Shown here: positions 47,546 to 59,684 of the stretch, in pieces
Layout: each line of letters starts with the position of its first letter
Position numbering within the stretch: the first letter of the stretch is position 1
DNA from: Metellina segmentata
Taxonomy: Eukaryota > Arthropoda > Arachnida > Araneae > Tetragnathidae
DNA length: 64,000 nt
Assembly (NCBI GenBank): GCA_947359465.1
Contig: OX375873.1
Coordinates: forward strand, 72,976,278-73,040,277
Reading direction: 5' to 3'
The notes under the pieces: model-generated
Seen by the model: the letters and a program-made list of their open reading frames with translations, nothing else
The model's database searches: none
What the model was told of the DNA's origin: nothing
Translations under genes and position numbers: made by a program

Positions 47546-48005
47546 TCGAAAGAAGTTAAATGCTTGCCCTTTTACTTCCGTATTATCTTACTAATGACGG
47601 AAAATCTCTGATTTTCATGTTATATTTATGGCTCCACCAAAAAATATAATATAGTTAGTGTTTGGGTCCTATGCTAACTGGCAGATGAACCTTCTCAATA
47701 TACAAAATGACGACATATAAGCATTCTAGAAACCTTAGAAACCTGATCGTGGGAATAAAAGGTAAAATAAGTTTCTAAAACATGAGACACACGAGATAAA
47801 ACGTGTTTCCATGGAGCAACACCAAATATTAATGAAGCAATCTTTATCATAATGACATAATGTATATATCGATCGTATTGATGTATAATTTGATCCCTTA
47901 ATAGAACGCAAAAATATAGAACTCAAAATATTGAAAGATTTTATTTATTTTATGTATGCATACAACTATATACATCTTTTCTACAATATCACACAATGGT
48001 TTCCT
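47546..48005. other. Unassigned AT-rich DNA
   Basis: Nothing assignable; a 63-codon minus-strand frame (47735-47926) is unrecognised. Confidence 0.55.
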
Positions 48006-48009
48006 CATA

Positions 48010-48714
48010 TATTGGGTCACCCGGAGAGTTGTGCACGTTTTTTAAGATAAATACCAACGAAGCAATACAAAAACATAGGAAAATTTTATTGAATCACATA
48101 AGCTCCATTTTGTTCTATGGCTTTTTGCCATCTTTCTGGCTGCTGGAAAATTTCTTTAAAAAAATCATTAGGCTTATTTATAAAGAAGTTATCGAGGTGC
48201 TGTTTGACAGTCTCTGCTGTGTTAAAGTATGGGGTACCCAAACATCGTTATGTCTTAAATATCCAATATTCTTCGGATGATCATGAACTGTACTTTTTGG
48301 AATATTAAGACTGTGTGATAGTTCCTGAACTGTGTAGCGTTCATTTTCTGCACATCTTTTAATAGGTCCTCGTATACAGAAGATGGTCTTTCAGAGAGGG
48401 CATCATATTTGAGACTAAAATTTCCACGCTTAAATTTAACAAACTACCTTCGAATTGTGACTAACATTTTTCTTTTCTTAAAATAAAATAGCATAATATT
48501 ACGAAAATGAACCTTCTGTTTCTCCATTCTTAGCACTGCAATGAAATAAAAATTATGCCACAACACATGCTATATTTATTCTGTGTAAGCAGAAAATACC
48601 AAGTTTAGACATCTGCTTCAATCACGGTCACTCCTTATCAGCGGTAGCAAAATAATAATAACAATGCTAGCTTCGATTTGAAAATGCGCAGAACTTTCCG
48701 GATGACCAAATATA
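48010..48714 (-). mobile_element. mariner-like element, deletion derivative
   Basis: Ends: left tattgggtcacccggagagt; right (reverse complement) tatttggtcatccggaaagt, continuing tgcgcattttc-like. The ~30-bp inverted repeats are imperfect. TA lies at both edges. About 0.7 kb against ~1.3 kb for a full mariner. The gene is on the minus strand with its middle lost. Confidence 0.85.
48080..48500 (-). pseudogene. mariner transposase: HTH plus C-terminal tail only
   Basis: On the minus strand the N-terminal DNA-binding part is readable around 48260-48360: ERYTVQELSHSLNIPKSTVH, a helix-turn-helix, then a VWVPHTL segment near 48225-48240. It is joined directly to the extreme C-terminus (FFINKPNDFFKEIFQQPERW-like, with substitutions and a frame change) ending at about 48085. 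The whole DDD catalytic core is missing. It cannot encode an active enzyme. Confidence 0.78.
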
Positions 48715-48719
48715 TTGCT

Positions 48720-51090
48720 AGTATACGATAATGCATGAGCATCCAATGTTGTAAAAAGTCATATGGAGTCCTTGTAGAGTAAATAATAACCCAACAACTA
48801 TATTCAAATATTTTCATACCTAATATAAATTTTATCTTTAAAAATTGATTCCAAAGAATAATTCATGTTACAAGTATCTAAGGTTGTAATAACAGTAGAA
48901 GAGGCAAATGGTGAAGTATGAGAAAATATAAACTACAGTTCACGAAAAGTTTCAAAGTTTTGATGTAGTTTTTAATGATACCGATATTTTATATTCCATA
49001 CGTCTCACTGATGAGAGTTGCGGTACTATAATATTCAGATGATGGTACATTTGGTCCAACTCGCGATGTTATTTTTATCCTCCCCAGATGATGTATTCAG
49101 AAGAAGTAGAAATATGTATATTTATATTTATGTATATACATTTAGTACATATGCATTTGGAGAAGAAAAGAACATATTTAAGATTATTTACTGCAAACTA
49201 GTGGTAAATGTTGAATAGCTTTTCTCGAACAATGCAATAACAACTAATGTATCATGCATAAAAAAAACCATGCTAATTAAATTCAGAATGTAAATTTAAT
49301 AAGAATTAAATTTTTGTTTTGTAAAATATCTCATATCATTAATCATATAAACTGCGCATTATAAAGACTAAATTATTATAAAAAATTCTACAGTTTATTA
49401 ATTACCTTCATCGATCATAAATTAAAAGAATATAAAACTCATGACTGCAAGTACTTAAAAGAAACCTGTCTTAGTACAATAAAACCATATGTTTATATAG
49501 GTAGCTATATTTCTGAATACATTTTAAAAGTTTACAAAAGCAATAACTACATTTTATGAGATGATGGATATTCATGACTTCGCATTACTTTGGCCGTTTA
49601 TAATGTCAACAGTTTTTTTAGGACTTGGAATTTGGTCAAATTTTTTGTTGTCGCTTTTCAGCGCTTTTTTTACAAATTTATGTTATTTAGCATATTCCAA
49701 ACTTGTGTTCAGTGGACATAGTTTTAATTAGAATATATTCTTGTTAGAAATATATATGAGATAGATTTAATATATGCCTCAGAGTTTTCATTATTTAGCA
49801 AATATAAACTTTAACCTGGCTTTCGGTTATGATTTATGTAACTTCATTTCCTACTTCTTATTTATTCCTTATTCAACAATTATCCTAAGACAGTTTACTT
49901 TCTTTTCTTTACTAAAACATTCTACCCAAATGCATTCTTCCTTTTCCCTCTCGGACATTATTTTCAGTAAGAAATTTGGAATCCATAAGAGAGTTCGAGG
50001 ATGCATGAAAAAAAAAATTTGAAATAAATTAGCATTAAAACATTCTTTTATTCAAATGAATGGCATTCATATGTCGTTCTATCTTTCATTCTGTAAACAT
50101 TCGTTCCATAAACTCGAAGCTTTTGTGATTTTGTGATGTATGCAATTCTTTTGTAGCGACCGCCGCTTCTGCTCAACGTAGAATAAAATAAATGCGTAAG
50201 CAAAATTATTCGAACGGCATCCATAATTTTGAAGAGTTCTTCGCTTTCCGCTTCTTCAATCTAAGTTTAGCGAATTTCAAGTAGTTAAATATTTAATACG
50301 GCGTACAGGTTTTCTACATTTTATTTTCGAGAGTTTTCATTAAGTCGTCATAAACTCCTAGAGTTACGCTAATGTGTATTGTGGTTGACGAAAGGTTATG
50401 GTAAGAAAACACGTCAGCTAAGTCATTTCATTTAAGTAAGCTAAATAATATAATATGATTCGAGTACTTTTCTATAGAATTCCATTGGGAGAATTTACAT
50501 ACTTTAGGTATAATCTAATATAAAAGATAGTAGATTGAAAGACAGTATTTCTATGAGACCGTACATATCAATTATTTCTAGGTTCAAATTCTTTCATTCT
50601 AAACCTATCTGACTATCCAAAATACGTCTGAAAGAGAGTATTTCTATGAGACAGTCCATGGAAATTATTACTAGATTCAAAACCTATCAGCAATTGTATC
50701 CAGTTCAGAAAGCCAAATGGCCATCTTTCAAGAAAATCTAAACAATAAAGAAATTTAAAGCTAAAACTAAAAAAAAAAAAAAATGATTGTCTTTTATTAT
50801 TATACAGAAACTTGTTTCTCAACATGACTAAAATTTAACTTGTTGGCTTTTCATCTACACGTTTCTTTTCTGTCAATCTCAAAACAATCTAAGATGTAAG
50901 AAGACCGAGACCATACCTCCACTCTAAATATATTTATTTCAGCAAACCGCAGCGACCTCTGTAGGAGCCTACAATTTTCAGATGACGATGTGCCGTTACA
51001 ACGCTCAGCTGTTGGAGATTATAAGTCCTAGAGTTAAGACGTGTTATGTGGATGAATTACTAGACAAGATTTAACCTTAAATCATTGGAA
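48720..51090. other. Unassigned AT-rich DNA
   Basis: About 2.4 kb with no assignable content. Frames of 66-82 codons lack domains. Confidence 0.55.
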
Positions 51091-51094
51091 ACGA

Positions 51095-51333
51095 TTAACC
51101 CTCTTGTAATATACGATTTCTAAGTAGTGTACTGCTGCTTTACATTAGTCAGAAGTTATTATGTGTCCAGACAAGACCCACACGACACAAAATAACTAAT
51201 TAACTGCAACTATTGGTCGAAATAATCCAGGAAAGATTCTGAATGTCGAGCAGGTTAAAACTGGTCATAAGAAATGCTAGAAAACCTGTAGTTACAGAGT
51301 GGATATGTGCATGTGAATCTCTTAGAGGGTTGA
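51095..51333. mobile_element. TTAA-type MITE, second family, copy 1
   Basis: Left TTAACCCTCTTGTAATATAC; right ctcttagagggttga, so the inverted ends are TTAACCCTCT / AGAGGGTTGA. The interior (tagtgtactgctgctttaca, ggtcgaaataatccagg) recurs in diverged form at 54123-54340. The ends resemble the first MITE family but the interiors are unrelated. Confidence 0.5.
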
Positions 51334-51827
51334 GATAATAACTCGAATAAAGTTCACTTAAAATGTTGCACGAGTTTCAATAAAACCAGCACAAAAACGC
51401 AATGAATGATTTGAATGAGGTGGTCCGACACCTCCATAGGCACCCATGTTAAATTCACAAGCTTTTTGGGCACCTCATTTATTTATAAATTAATGTATTA
51501 ATCTGAAATGTTTACAGCGTAATACATGAATAATTTAAAGAACTTTAGCTCAAAGTTTCTAATCTCTTAAAAATTCCAAATTTATAAACTTTTCAAAAAA
51601 TGACAAAAGAAATTGAAATGCACTCAAACCTGTTTTTGTGCGATCTTTTTTTGTGCGGATTTTTTTTGTGCGATCTTTTTTGTGCGGTATATGAAAAAAA
51701 ATTATTCAATACAATCTACTTACAGTCCTTTCAAAATTTCAATCAAATTAGAACATAATTGACGAAGTTATCAATAAAAATTACTTAAATAAAAAGAATT
51801 TAATACACCACATTTTTGTAACGGAAT

Positions 51828-52126
51828 AAAAATTATAAAATAATTTCTCCTGGCCCCATACAGATTCCTAACCCCATACAGATTGTCCTGAAAATTTGTG
51901 AGTATGAAGTTTTAATAGCTATAAAAATACTTGTAAGATTTAAAACGAAAAACGTGGGGCCCATGCTATAGATAATAGTGAGGAGTGTAAAGCGCCCCAC
52001 GTTTTTCGTTTTAAATCTTACAAGTATTTTTATAGCTATTAAAACTTCACAATCACAAATTTTCAGGACAGTCTGTATGGGGTTATAAATCTGTTTGGGG
52101 CCAGGATAAATTATTTTATACTTTTT
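51828..52126. repeat. 299-bp fold-back palindrome
   Basis: Arms 51828-51959 and 51995-52126 are inverted copies of each other (about 132 bp each, with roughly ten mismatches or small gaps), separated by a 35-bp spacer. The inner part, aaaacgaaaaacgtgggg and its complement, is perfect. It would form a long hairpin in single-stranded DNA or RNA. The structure is typical of fold-back MITEs. Confidence 0.95.
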
Positions 52127-52565
52127 AGTCCTTTACACCGACTACATGGTAACTGAAAACTCTAAACGAGTTCCAGATAGAATCTTCAAGTGACAAAAGC
52201 GATTTTGAACCTGTTCACCACATGAAAATCTGCGTACTGTCAGACTACGAAGGATAATGGTTACACATTTTGAAAAGTTTTGTAAGTGTAAAATAATTAA
52301 TGTGTAAATAAAATATTTTAAAATGTTTGCATGTGCATTATATAAACGAGATTTCTAAATAAGATTCCAAGTAGTTGCCATACCTCGTGTCTTGATTTCG
52401 TTTAAAAAAGCAATTTATTGTTGTTTCGTAACGTTTTCAGATATTTTCTACGTGAGACTTTTTTATGCGGTCCCTTTTTCGCAGCATAAAAAAATAATTT
52501 TAAAATGTTTTACAAAAAAAATTTTTATAGCTACTCGTAGAGTTTTGGAATATTTTTTTTATGCG

Positions 52566-52568
<3 letters not shown>

Positions 52569-52615
<47 letters not shown>
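52569..52615. repeat. (TC)n microsatellite
   Basis: About 23 TC units. Confidence 0.97.
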
Positions 52616-52619
<4 letters not shown>

Positions 52620-53194
52620 TACGGTCCCTATCCACGGCACAAAAACAGGTTTAAGTGTACTTTAGACCAAAAAAATTTTTTTTTTAAAGAATGAACTTTA
52701 TATCTTATTTTTTGTGTTAAAGTCTTTAAAAGTGCTTCATAAACAATCATAAAACGTTTCAAGAAAGTACCTATCTCAAGTAGTTTTTAGTAATGTTCCC
52801 CCAAACATAAAGAAAGCATGTTCTGAGAAATAAGGTCTTAAACTTCAGTGATGATGGATATCAAATTCACTGATTTTGGGGCATCTCATTTATTTATAAA
52901 TTATTCTATTATTCTGAAATTTAAACAGTTTAATATTTCAATACTTTTAAAGATTTTAATACGTTGTTTTTAATTTTTTTTTTAATCACAAAATTATAAT
53001 TTTTTTTAAAATGTTACAAAAAAAATTATAATTTTTTCGATAAATATTTAAAAAAAAAGAATATTTTTTATACTTTATTCCTTGGTGTTAAAGCGTTTAA
53101 AAGTGCTTGATAAACAATCATAAAATGTTTAAATATTTATCTCAAGTAGTTTTTGAGTAATGTGCACCAAAACATGAAAAAAGTATGTTTTGAG

Positions 53195-54118
53195 ACGTAC
53201 ATAGTGTTAATAGCGCTTTAATATAAAGAGGATCACATTTTCATAAACAGTAAAAATCACAAAAATTATTTTTTACGAATTTTTAAGTGCCGGACACATT
53301 TCTAAAAAGGATAAAAGAAAGTGCTTTGTTTTTGACAATAATTTATGAATTGCCTTAAAAAATCACTAAATAGTGGAGTAAATGTCTGGAACAATTGCAC
53401 GAAAGTACGGTACAAAATTGGTCACAAAATTAAGTGACAATATTAGCAAATCATCTTTACACAAAGGAAAACCCGACAGACATTGGAAAGAAGGTTAATG
53501 AGATACATATGTATATTGGTTACCTTAAATAAAGCCCATTGGGTTACAGATTGGAATTAAGTCCTGTTAAGTATTCTATATTTGCTTATAGATAAACACA
53601 TGACAAATACTGTACTTAACCATCAGGTTTGTAAGATCTAAACATCGAAATCTTGGCATACTGAATTCAATAGTCCTGAAGTCATATGACTTACACCTTT
53701 TCTCTGATATATAACATAACTATGATAGTAAGTTGTCATCCTATACTTGCCTGAATAATGCTGTAATTTTATTCTGAGCAAAATGTCAAAGAAGGTCTAG
53801 AAAAAAAATTTCAAAACTTTCATGAACAAACGTTTATTCACTACAGATGTTCTCCATTTTAATAACGTCGTTACTATTTCAACAACCCTTACAACATAAC
53901 GATTATCCAAGTACCAGTACGCTTGTTGACTCAAAATGCAAATATGAGTTATTAATCAGGTTAATTTTTAAATGTGTTTAAAACTTTTCTAACATAATTT
54001 AGGTACTTTTTTTAACATAATCTAATGTGTTCATGATTCACTTAATTTGAATTAGTTTCCTTACTCAATTTGGCGCTGTGTCGGTTCAATATCTGACCCC
54101 TCAAAGTATTACGAGAGA
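53195..54118. other. Unassigned AT-rich DNA
   Basis: Nothing assignable. Confidence 0.6.
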
Positions 54119-54122
54119 GCAA

Positions 54123-54340
54123 TCAACCCTTTGAGCGTTTCGATATTTTAGAGTAGTGTATAACTGCTTTTAACTGCATCACATACAATGAAATAATGAC
54201 CATATATACTGGTTGAAATAATCATATGAAGATTTGATTGGTCAATGACCTGTTTCAAAAAAAAATTACACATGAAAAATATCACTATTAAAAGACTGGT
54301 CGCAGATCGTTTATATGCGTGTTGAACACCTTGGGGTCAG
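54123..54340. mobile_element. TTAA-type MITE, second family, copy 2
   Basis: Left edge TCAACCCTTTGAGCGTTTCG (decayed TTAA). The interior tagtgtataactgctttta, ggttgaaataatcatatgaa and ggtcaatgacctg aligns with copy 1 at 51095. The right edge near ttggggtcag is degenerate. Confidence 0.45.
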
Positions 54341-54344
54341 AACA

Positions 54345-56420
54345 AATTCGTAAAAACAAATTCTTTATATGAGAAAAAATTATGTACTTGGCTTTTTATT
54401 TACAGTAATAAAATATTACTCCAGTAAAAGTGTAAAAAATTAAGCTGGAGCCAATTATTTCATGATAACGCAATATTTATTATGATATTGCAACTTAATG
54501 AAATAAAACAATGTATCGTTCAACACAGTACGAACTGAAAAAATTAATTACAAAGTATATATTTCCATTCTTTTAACTTTTAAATGTTCTAAAAAAACTT
54601 CAATCTTTCTTGAAATCACAAGTTTTGTAATCTACAAATCATCAATAAAATTTCAAACATAGTCATTTAATAATAGATAAGATTAAAATAATGCTTAAAA
54701 TCTTATAAGTAAATTTAAGAATAATAATAAGAATTTCAAATGGCCAATAGTTTAGTTTGCATGAATTTAAATCTGTAATGTGTGTTAAATCATTTTTAAA
54801 ATAAAAAGAACAAAGCAATCCTTAGATATTTCTTTACATTTAATAAAAAGGAATACGTAGTGTAAAAGAAAATTCTCTGTCGAGATTTAAATATTAATCA
54901 CTTCATAACGGTATTCATTACTATCTTACGCAAAAATTTATTGTTATTGCTAAATTAACTTAATGACGTCGTAAATTATACAAATGCATTCTTTCAAAAC
55001 GAACGTCGTCATGGGGATGTTTTTTTTCTACTTCGGAATTTTTTAATGGGTGTGTCTCATAATGTCATCGGTAAGCATTATGTTCACTCAGCAATTGAAA
55101 ATGGGTGCAATTTGAAAGTGCCCTTTTTTAAGGAAATAGAAAAGAAAATGAATTTCCTTTTGGGGAATATCTGTTCGCAATATTTAATGTTTACGATCCT
55201 AAATGAAAGGATTCAAAATACACTTTTTAAACGATTCCGCAACTCTACTGAGTTAATTAGAAAAACTATAACTTCTTCGGAACGAAAAAAATAAACGATC
55301 GCTTATATATAATAATGGAAATGTGCAGATATAAAAACGACAGTTTAACAATCCAGTGTAATGAAGAAAATATCTATACCTTCAATATTATAAAACAATG
55401 AAAGCATAGTTGTAAATTAAAGAAAATACAACTGATAGATGATAATTTATACAAATATAATAAATTAGAAAGTTTGAAAATTTAATAAACTAATATTAAT
55501 CATTAGTAATTATGAAATACTGAGAAACATATAAAGTTTTAGTTATAAAAATATATATGTTGAAAATTGAGATTACCTAGAATTTCACATTCTAATATTC
55601 TTTAATATTTAATTTTAAATTGTAATTCCCATTCATCGCACATAACAAAAACCACATAAAAGGTTCGATTTGAAACACTGTATGCAAGTTAAAATAAAGT
55701 CAATTTTAAATGGAACTGCCGTTGTTAAAAGAATTCTTGTATTAGAAAACTAGTACTTTTGAAATATAAGGCATTCGTTTCTGCGGGAGATTAGGACAAT
55801 ACTACCTACTTGTCGAGTTAAATTTATTTTTAAGCAATTTATTATGTCTGTTAAAAGTGTATTTAAAACATAAATTTTTTATAAAAGTAAAGGATGTCAC
55901 ATTGACCTACCTTTGTTTTAAAAAACGATAATCCGTTTCCATTTTTAAAAATTATAAAATGTAGAAAATGTGTTACAAAATTATTTTACTTTTAACTTAA
56001 CATTTACACTTAAATAAAGTGGTATTTATCTGCATAAGATAAAAGTGAATAATAATAATAATTCCAGTCAGATTTTCAATCTACAGTTAACCAATTCAAC
56101 CCAAATTTGGTTGGAAAATTCTGTTAGCACATAAATATTTATAAAAATCGTTTGCAAAGAATGTATCAAATTTTCAATTTTAAAACAATTGACTTCAATT
56201 CAAATTCACAATTATCAAAATTGCTTGTTATATTATTAAAAATTATAAAACTTATATTGAAATAGTATAAGCTTCTCTCTTTTAAATCTTAGGTAAATAT
56301 TGATGGTGGTAACTTCTATTATATTCTATAGAATAGTAATATACCACGCTAAGGCACCTCATGCATATTTTTCAACGACATAACATCAAAATTTTTTTTT
56401 GACTGCGATGTATGATATAG
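54345..56420. other. Unassigned AT-rich DNA
   Basis: About 2 kb of very AT-rich sequence. An 82-codon frame (55046-55294) has no recognisable domain. Confidence 0.55.
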
Positions 56421-56422
56421 AC

Positions 56423-57331
56423 CATATATGGGCAACCCCCTGCCCGAGGGCCGGATTGGCCCGCCTCGGCTTTTGATCCGACCCGAGGAACATTTTAAAA
56501 TCGCGCTCGAACAAAAAGTAAATATTCTCGGTTCTCGCCAACAATAGAGTGAGGGGTGGGGGGACAAAAGCCTGAACTACGTGGGTCAGTGTTTCTCAAC
56601 CTTTTTTAGTTGACTGCACACTAAAAATATCTTGAATTATTTACTGCACACCTGAATACAAAAATGTGAAAGTTGGTATTTCCACTACTACCTTATATAG
56701 TTATTATTACTAACAAAATTAGTATTGGATATATGAGATGGCTGAGCCTGGTTTCTTGTACAAATTAAATCAAAACGAGGTTTCAAAGTCACCAGACAAA
56801 TTATCGACGACGCATCGCACCACTCAATTCCACGGATAATCGGGAATAATAATTATAAATTTAGTTATTAATTGTATCCAAGAAACGGCCTTGCTCTTCT
56901 TGATTCCATTCCTTACTTGCGGATGTGATTGTGAAAAAAACAATGATACAAATCAACAATACTCGGATAGTTCTTTTCCATGACGGATACTAATAAATCG
57001 AAGTATCGAACTAGGCTTACAGATGAAAATTTGGAAAACACTCTGACACCTGTATATTAACCGGATTGATCCCAACATTGATTATCTTGTTTCTCAAGTT
57101 CAAGTTCAAACTTCTCATTAATTTCGGGTGATTGTAAGTAAATACTTAATCAATACGATATTATTTTGTTCATGTAACTTTACCATTCTACATTCTATGT
57201 TACTATAAATATATAAAATAAAATAAACCTTATCATAATTACTTTTTCACAACTACCTATTATATACGGCCCACGACTTCATTAATATCCTAAAGTTCAG
57301 CCCGCAACTTTCCAAAGGTTGCAGATACCTG
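56423..57331. mobile_element. Non-autonomous hAT element
   Basis: The 8-bp sequence ATATAGAC flanks both sides (56415-56422 and 57332-57339), the target-duplication length of hAT transposons. The ends are inverted: left catatatgggcaacc, right (reverse complement) caggtatctgcaacc. Sub-terminal sequence on the left (gagggccggattggcccg) and right (ggcccacgacttc) is the GGCC-rich motif usual in hAT ends. At 56587 the string cagtgtttctcaacctttt resembles the end of another hAT family, so a nested remnant is possible. No transposase is encoded. Confidence 0.85.
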
Positions 57332-57454
57332 ATATAGACCATAGATTTTTTTTCTACAAAAATATTGCCAAAACAGTGATAAGTCAAATTAATTCTAAAA
57401 CAGGAGTACTTTTTACTTTAATTCGTTAATGTTTATACTAAAAACTCCTTTTAC

Positions 57455-57654
57455 TTAACCCTCCAAGTGTTTTCATCCAGATATCTTGTCCATCAAGTTC
57501 TGAGAAATTTTGCCATTGATAAAACTTGTCAAATAGTTGCGATTCTTTTGACGATGACAAGATCAAGATCTTGTCAGTTTATTCTAATAACGAACACTAT
57601 CGACCATCAATATCTCTATAATTTTTCTAATGAGATAAACTCCAGGTGGATTAA
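57455..57654. mobile_element. TTAA MITE, copy E
   Basis: Exactly 200 bp including TTAA at both ends (57455-57458 and 57651-57654). Left TTAACCCTCCAAGTGTTTTC; right aactccaggtggattaa. Interior ccagatatcttgtccatcaa, tgacaagatcaagatcttgt and ccatcaatatctctat. This is the copy with both TTAA sites preserved and the most compact layout. Confidence 0.85.
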
Positions 57655-57682
57655 AAGGGATTTGCTCAGGAGCATTGGCGAT

Positions 57683-58443
57683 TAAATATGTTCCTGATAG
57701 TATTTGAAGTTAAACTTGACATTTTTTTCCACTCTCTTTATTCTTAGCTTGCCATTATATGAAAAACCAGCTACACTCATGAATCCCTTAGTAAAACTTT
57801 CTTTCGATTCTGTGAACCATGTACTTAAATGTACAATTTTTCTTAAATGTACCATGTACATTTTTTCTCCTCGTTTATCATAATAAATGGCTTTTTTTTT
57901 GCAATCAATTAAATACACCCTTGATTCATTTTTTGTGGCAATTTTTTTCCATTTTTCTTTGGATAAGTGTTTCTCATATAGAATTCGGCAGCGTGTCGTG
58001 CGGTCAGCGATATTGCCAAAGCGATATGTTTTGGAGAAAGACGATGTACATTGCGTTTTTTCGCTTTCTTAAGATTTAAATCAACGTTTATCATTTTGTT
58101 TACAGTGGACACCAAGCAATTTAATGATTTTGCAACTGTCCTTTGACTAGAGGGATTTTCTTTTAACATTAAACAACGTACCTTTGCTATAGTCGAAGAT
58201 GTCCGTTTCTTCCTTGGATAGTTGTTTGGAATTTTTGTCCCACTTGAGGCTCCAATTTGACGTTTTTTTTCCTTTCTTGTTGACGATATTACCTATCGAC
58301 GCTTTAGATATCATAAAACCATGACTCTCACGTCGTTTTTGGATAACGGAATATGAATATTTCTCTTCGGAAAGAGCATAAATATAGCCTTCGAACCACT
58401 GCTTCGTTAAAAACGCCATTTTGAATAAAAACAAACCTCTCAA
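57683..58443 (-). pseudogene. mariner/Tc1-group transposase, truncated
   Basis: Three minus-strand frames tile one protein. 58147-58443: MAFLTKQWFEGYIYALSEEK and YSVIQKRRESHGFMISKASI (first HTH). 57909-58169: SSQRTVAKSLNCLVSTVNKM (second HTH), then NVHRLSPKHIA. 57682-57918: YLIDCKKKAIYYDKRGEK, then TKGFMSVAGFSYNGKLRIKR and KYYQEH. The strand before YLIDC reads NES where active relatives have DES, so the first catalytic Asp is changed to Asn. Two frameshifts are present. Everything beyond QEHI, including the other catalytic acids, is absent where the sequence ends at 57683, 28 bp from MITE copy E. No inverted repeats were found. Confidence 0.8.
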
Positions 58444-58449
58444 GCCGCA

Positions 58450-59385
58450 GAAGATAATTTTGACTTTTAAAAAGATAGTACAACTGCAATTATTTCTTTT
58501 GCAGCAAATGATTTTTTATTACCGCTAACCAAAATCGTCTAAAAAATGTGCGAACAGCCTCTGTAATTGTACACAATGCTTTGACAAATAAATGTAATCC
58601 GATTATCTTTGTATTTGTTAGTATGGGATTTATGTTGGTGTGAAGTAAAGCATTATGAATTTTCTGTCATTCGTAATAAATCAACAATTCCACGACGAAT
58701 TTGCATCTGCCATGTTCATATTCTATCGTTCGCTCTCTCATTTCGTTCCTATCTGGAGAGTCAGAACATAGTTCGAACCAAAACACGTCTGGGCATATCT
58801 ATTTTGTAAAAAATGTAATCGCGTTCTTTTTCTGATTCATATAAGATCAGTTGAATGCTCGTCGTTGCAAGAATACTGTAATTTAGCACAGAATGAAATG
58901 TGTCGTCCATTTTATTTTGTTTACAGTACGTCTCGCTTCTTTTGGAAAAAGATAGTACTGCGCATGCGCAACTCTCAACAGATAATTAATTCGCCGATTT
59001 CGGAGGATCAAAATGTAACATCGAAACGATGGTTTAAACCTTGAATCAGACATTGCGAATAAGATTTTTTCGATGACACGAGGATTATCGTTGATCCACG
59101 GTTCAATTCGGAATTGTGAACCGGTAAGATAATATATAAATTAATAAAACCTTTGAATAATAGTTTTACTTGGGCTTGAGAAAGTACATTGATTGTATGT
59201 GCGTGTGTATGTGGAACTTTGAAATTCTTCCAATTCAATTTTGTACTGTCGAATTTCAATAATAAATCTTGAACATTGGTAATCGGATTTACCACTATAA
59301 AATTACCAATTACTATTGAACTATAAAGCCTTAAAGTTAAAATTTAATGCATAGAGCTTAGTATATTATATACATAATATACATA
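58450..59385. other. Unassigned DNA
   Basis: Frames of 66 and 95 codons (58609-58809 plus, 59008-59295 minus) are unrecognised. Part of 58450-58570 may be the 5' end of the neighbouring transposon. Confidence 0.5.
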
Positions 59386-59389
59386 ATAG

Positions 59390-59680
59390 GTAGATTGTTT
59401 AAGTAGTAAATGAACGTCATACGTGAGCAACACAGGGGTCTATTAGAGATAATCCGTAATCAATACCGAAGGGAAGATGAGGTAAACACCTGATCTGTTA
59501 TACCACTCTCTAATCTTCCAAATCACGCCAACGTGAAGACATTTGAGGTCCTGACACATTTATTGTTCACCTATCCCCCTTTACACGACAGTCTTTGTTT
59601 ATAAAGAGTTCCGAACTCTCAATCTTCCGATTGCTAATTCGTTACTTTTGCCACTAGGTTACCGCGGTATCGTTGTATAT
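59390..59680 (-). mobile_element. tRNA-derived SINE (family 1), near full-length
   Basis: Minus strand: head taacctagtggcaaaagtaa (A box TAACCTAGTGG), cggaagattgagagttcgga (B box), a body with gatttggaagattagagagt, and the 3' end gctcacgtatgacgttca. Some internal deletion around 59460-59490. Confidence 0.88.
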
Positions 59681-59684
59681 AGTG

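Larger units (their letters stand above)
51619..52658. mobile_element. Candidate element with inverted ends
   Basis: The left edge reads cactcaaacctgtttttgtg; the right edge, reverse complemented, reads cacttaaacctgtttttgtg. Internal relatives (tgtgcgatcttttt, tatgcggtccctttttcgc, tatacggtccctatccacgg) are clustered at both ends. No coding capacity and no clear target duplication. Confidence 0.5.
51450..53190. repeat. Composite repeat complex
   Basis: Two kinds of direct repeat frame this region. The block ggcacctcatttatttataa plus about 60 bp occurs near 51468 and again near 52884. The block gtgttaaagtctttaaaagt plus about 115 bp occurs at about 52705-52830 and 53075-53190. Between them lies an element with inverted ends (51619-52658) and a fold-back palindrome (51828-52126). 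The arrangement suggests nested insertions plus local duplication. Confidence 0.7.

Noticed and set aside
52392..52694. 100-codon plus-strand frame
   Set aside because: It crosses a (TC)n microsatellite that encodes repeated Ser-Leu and overlaps a non-coding repeat.
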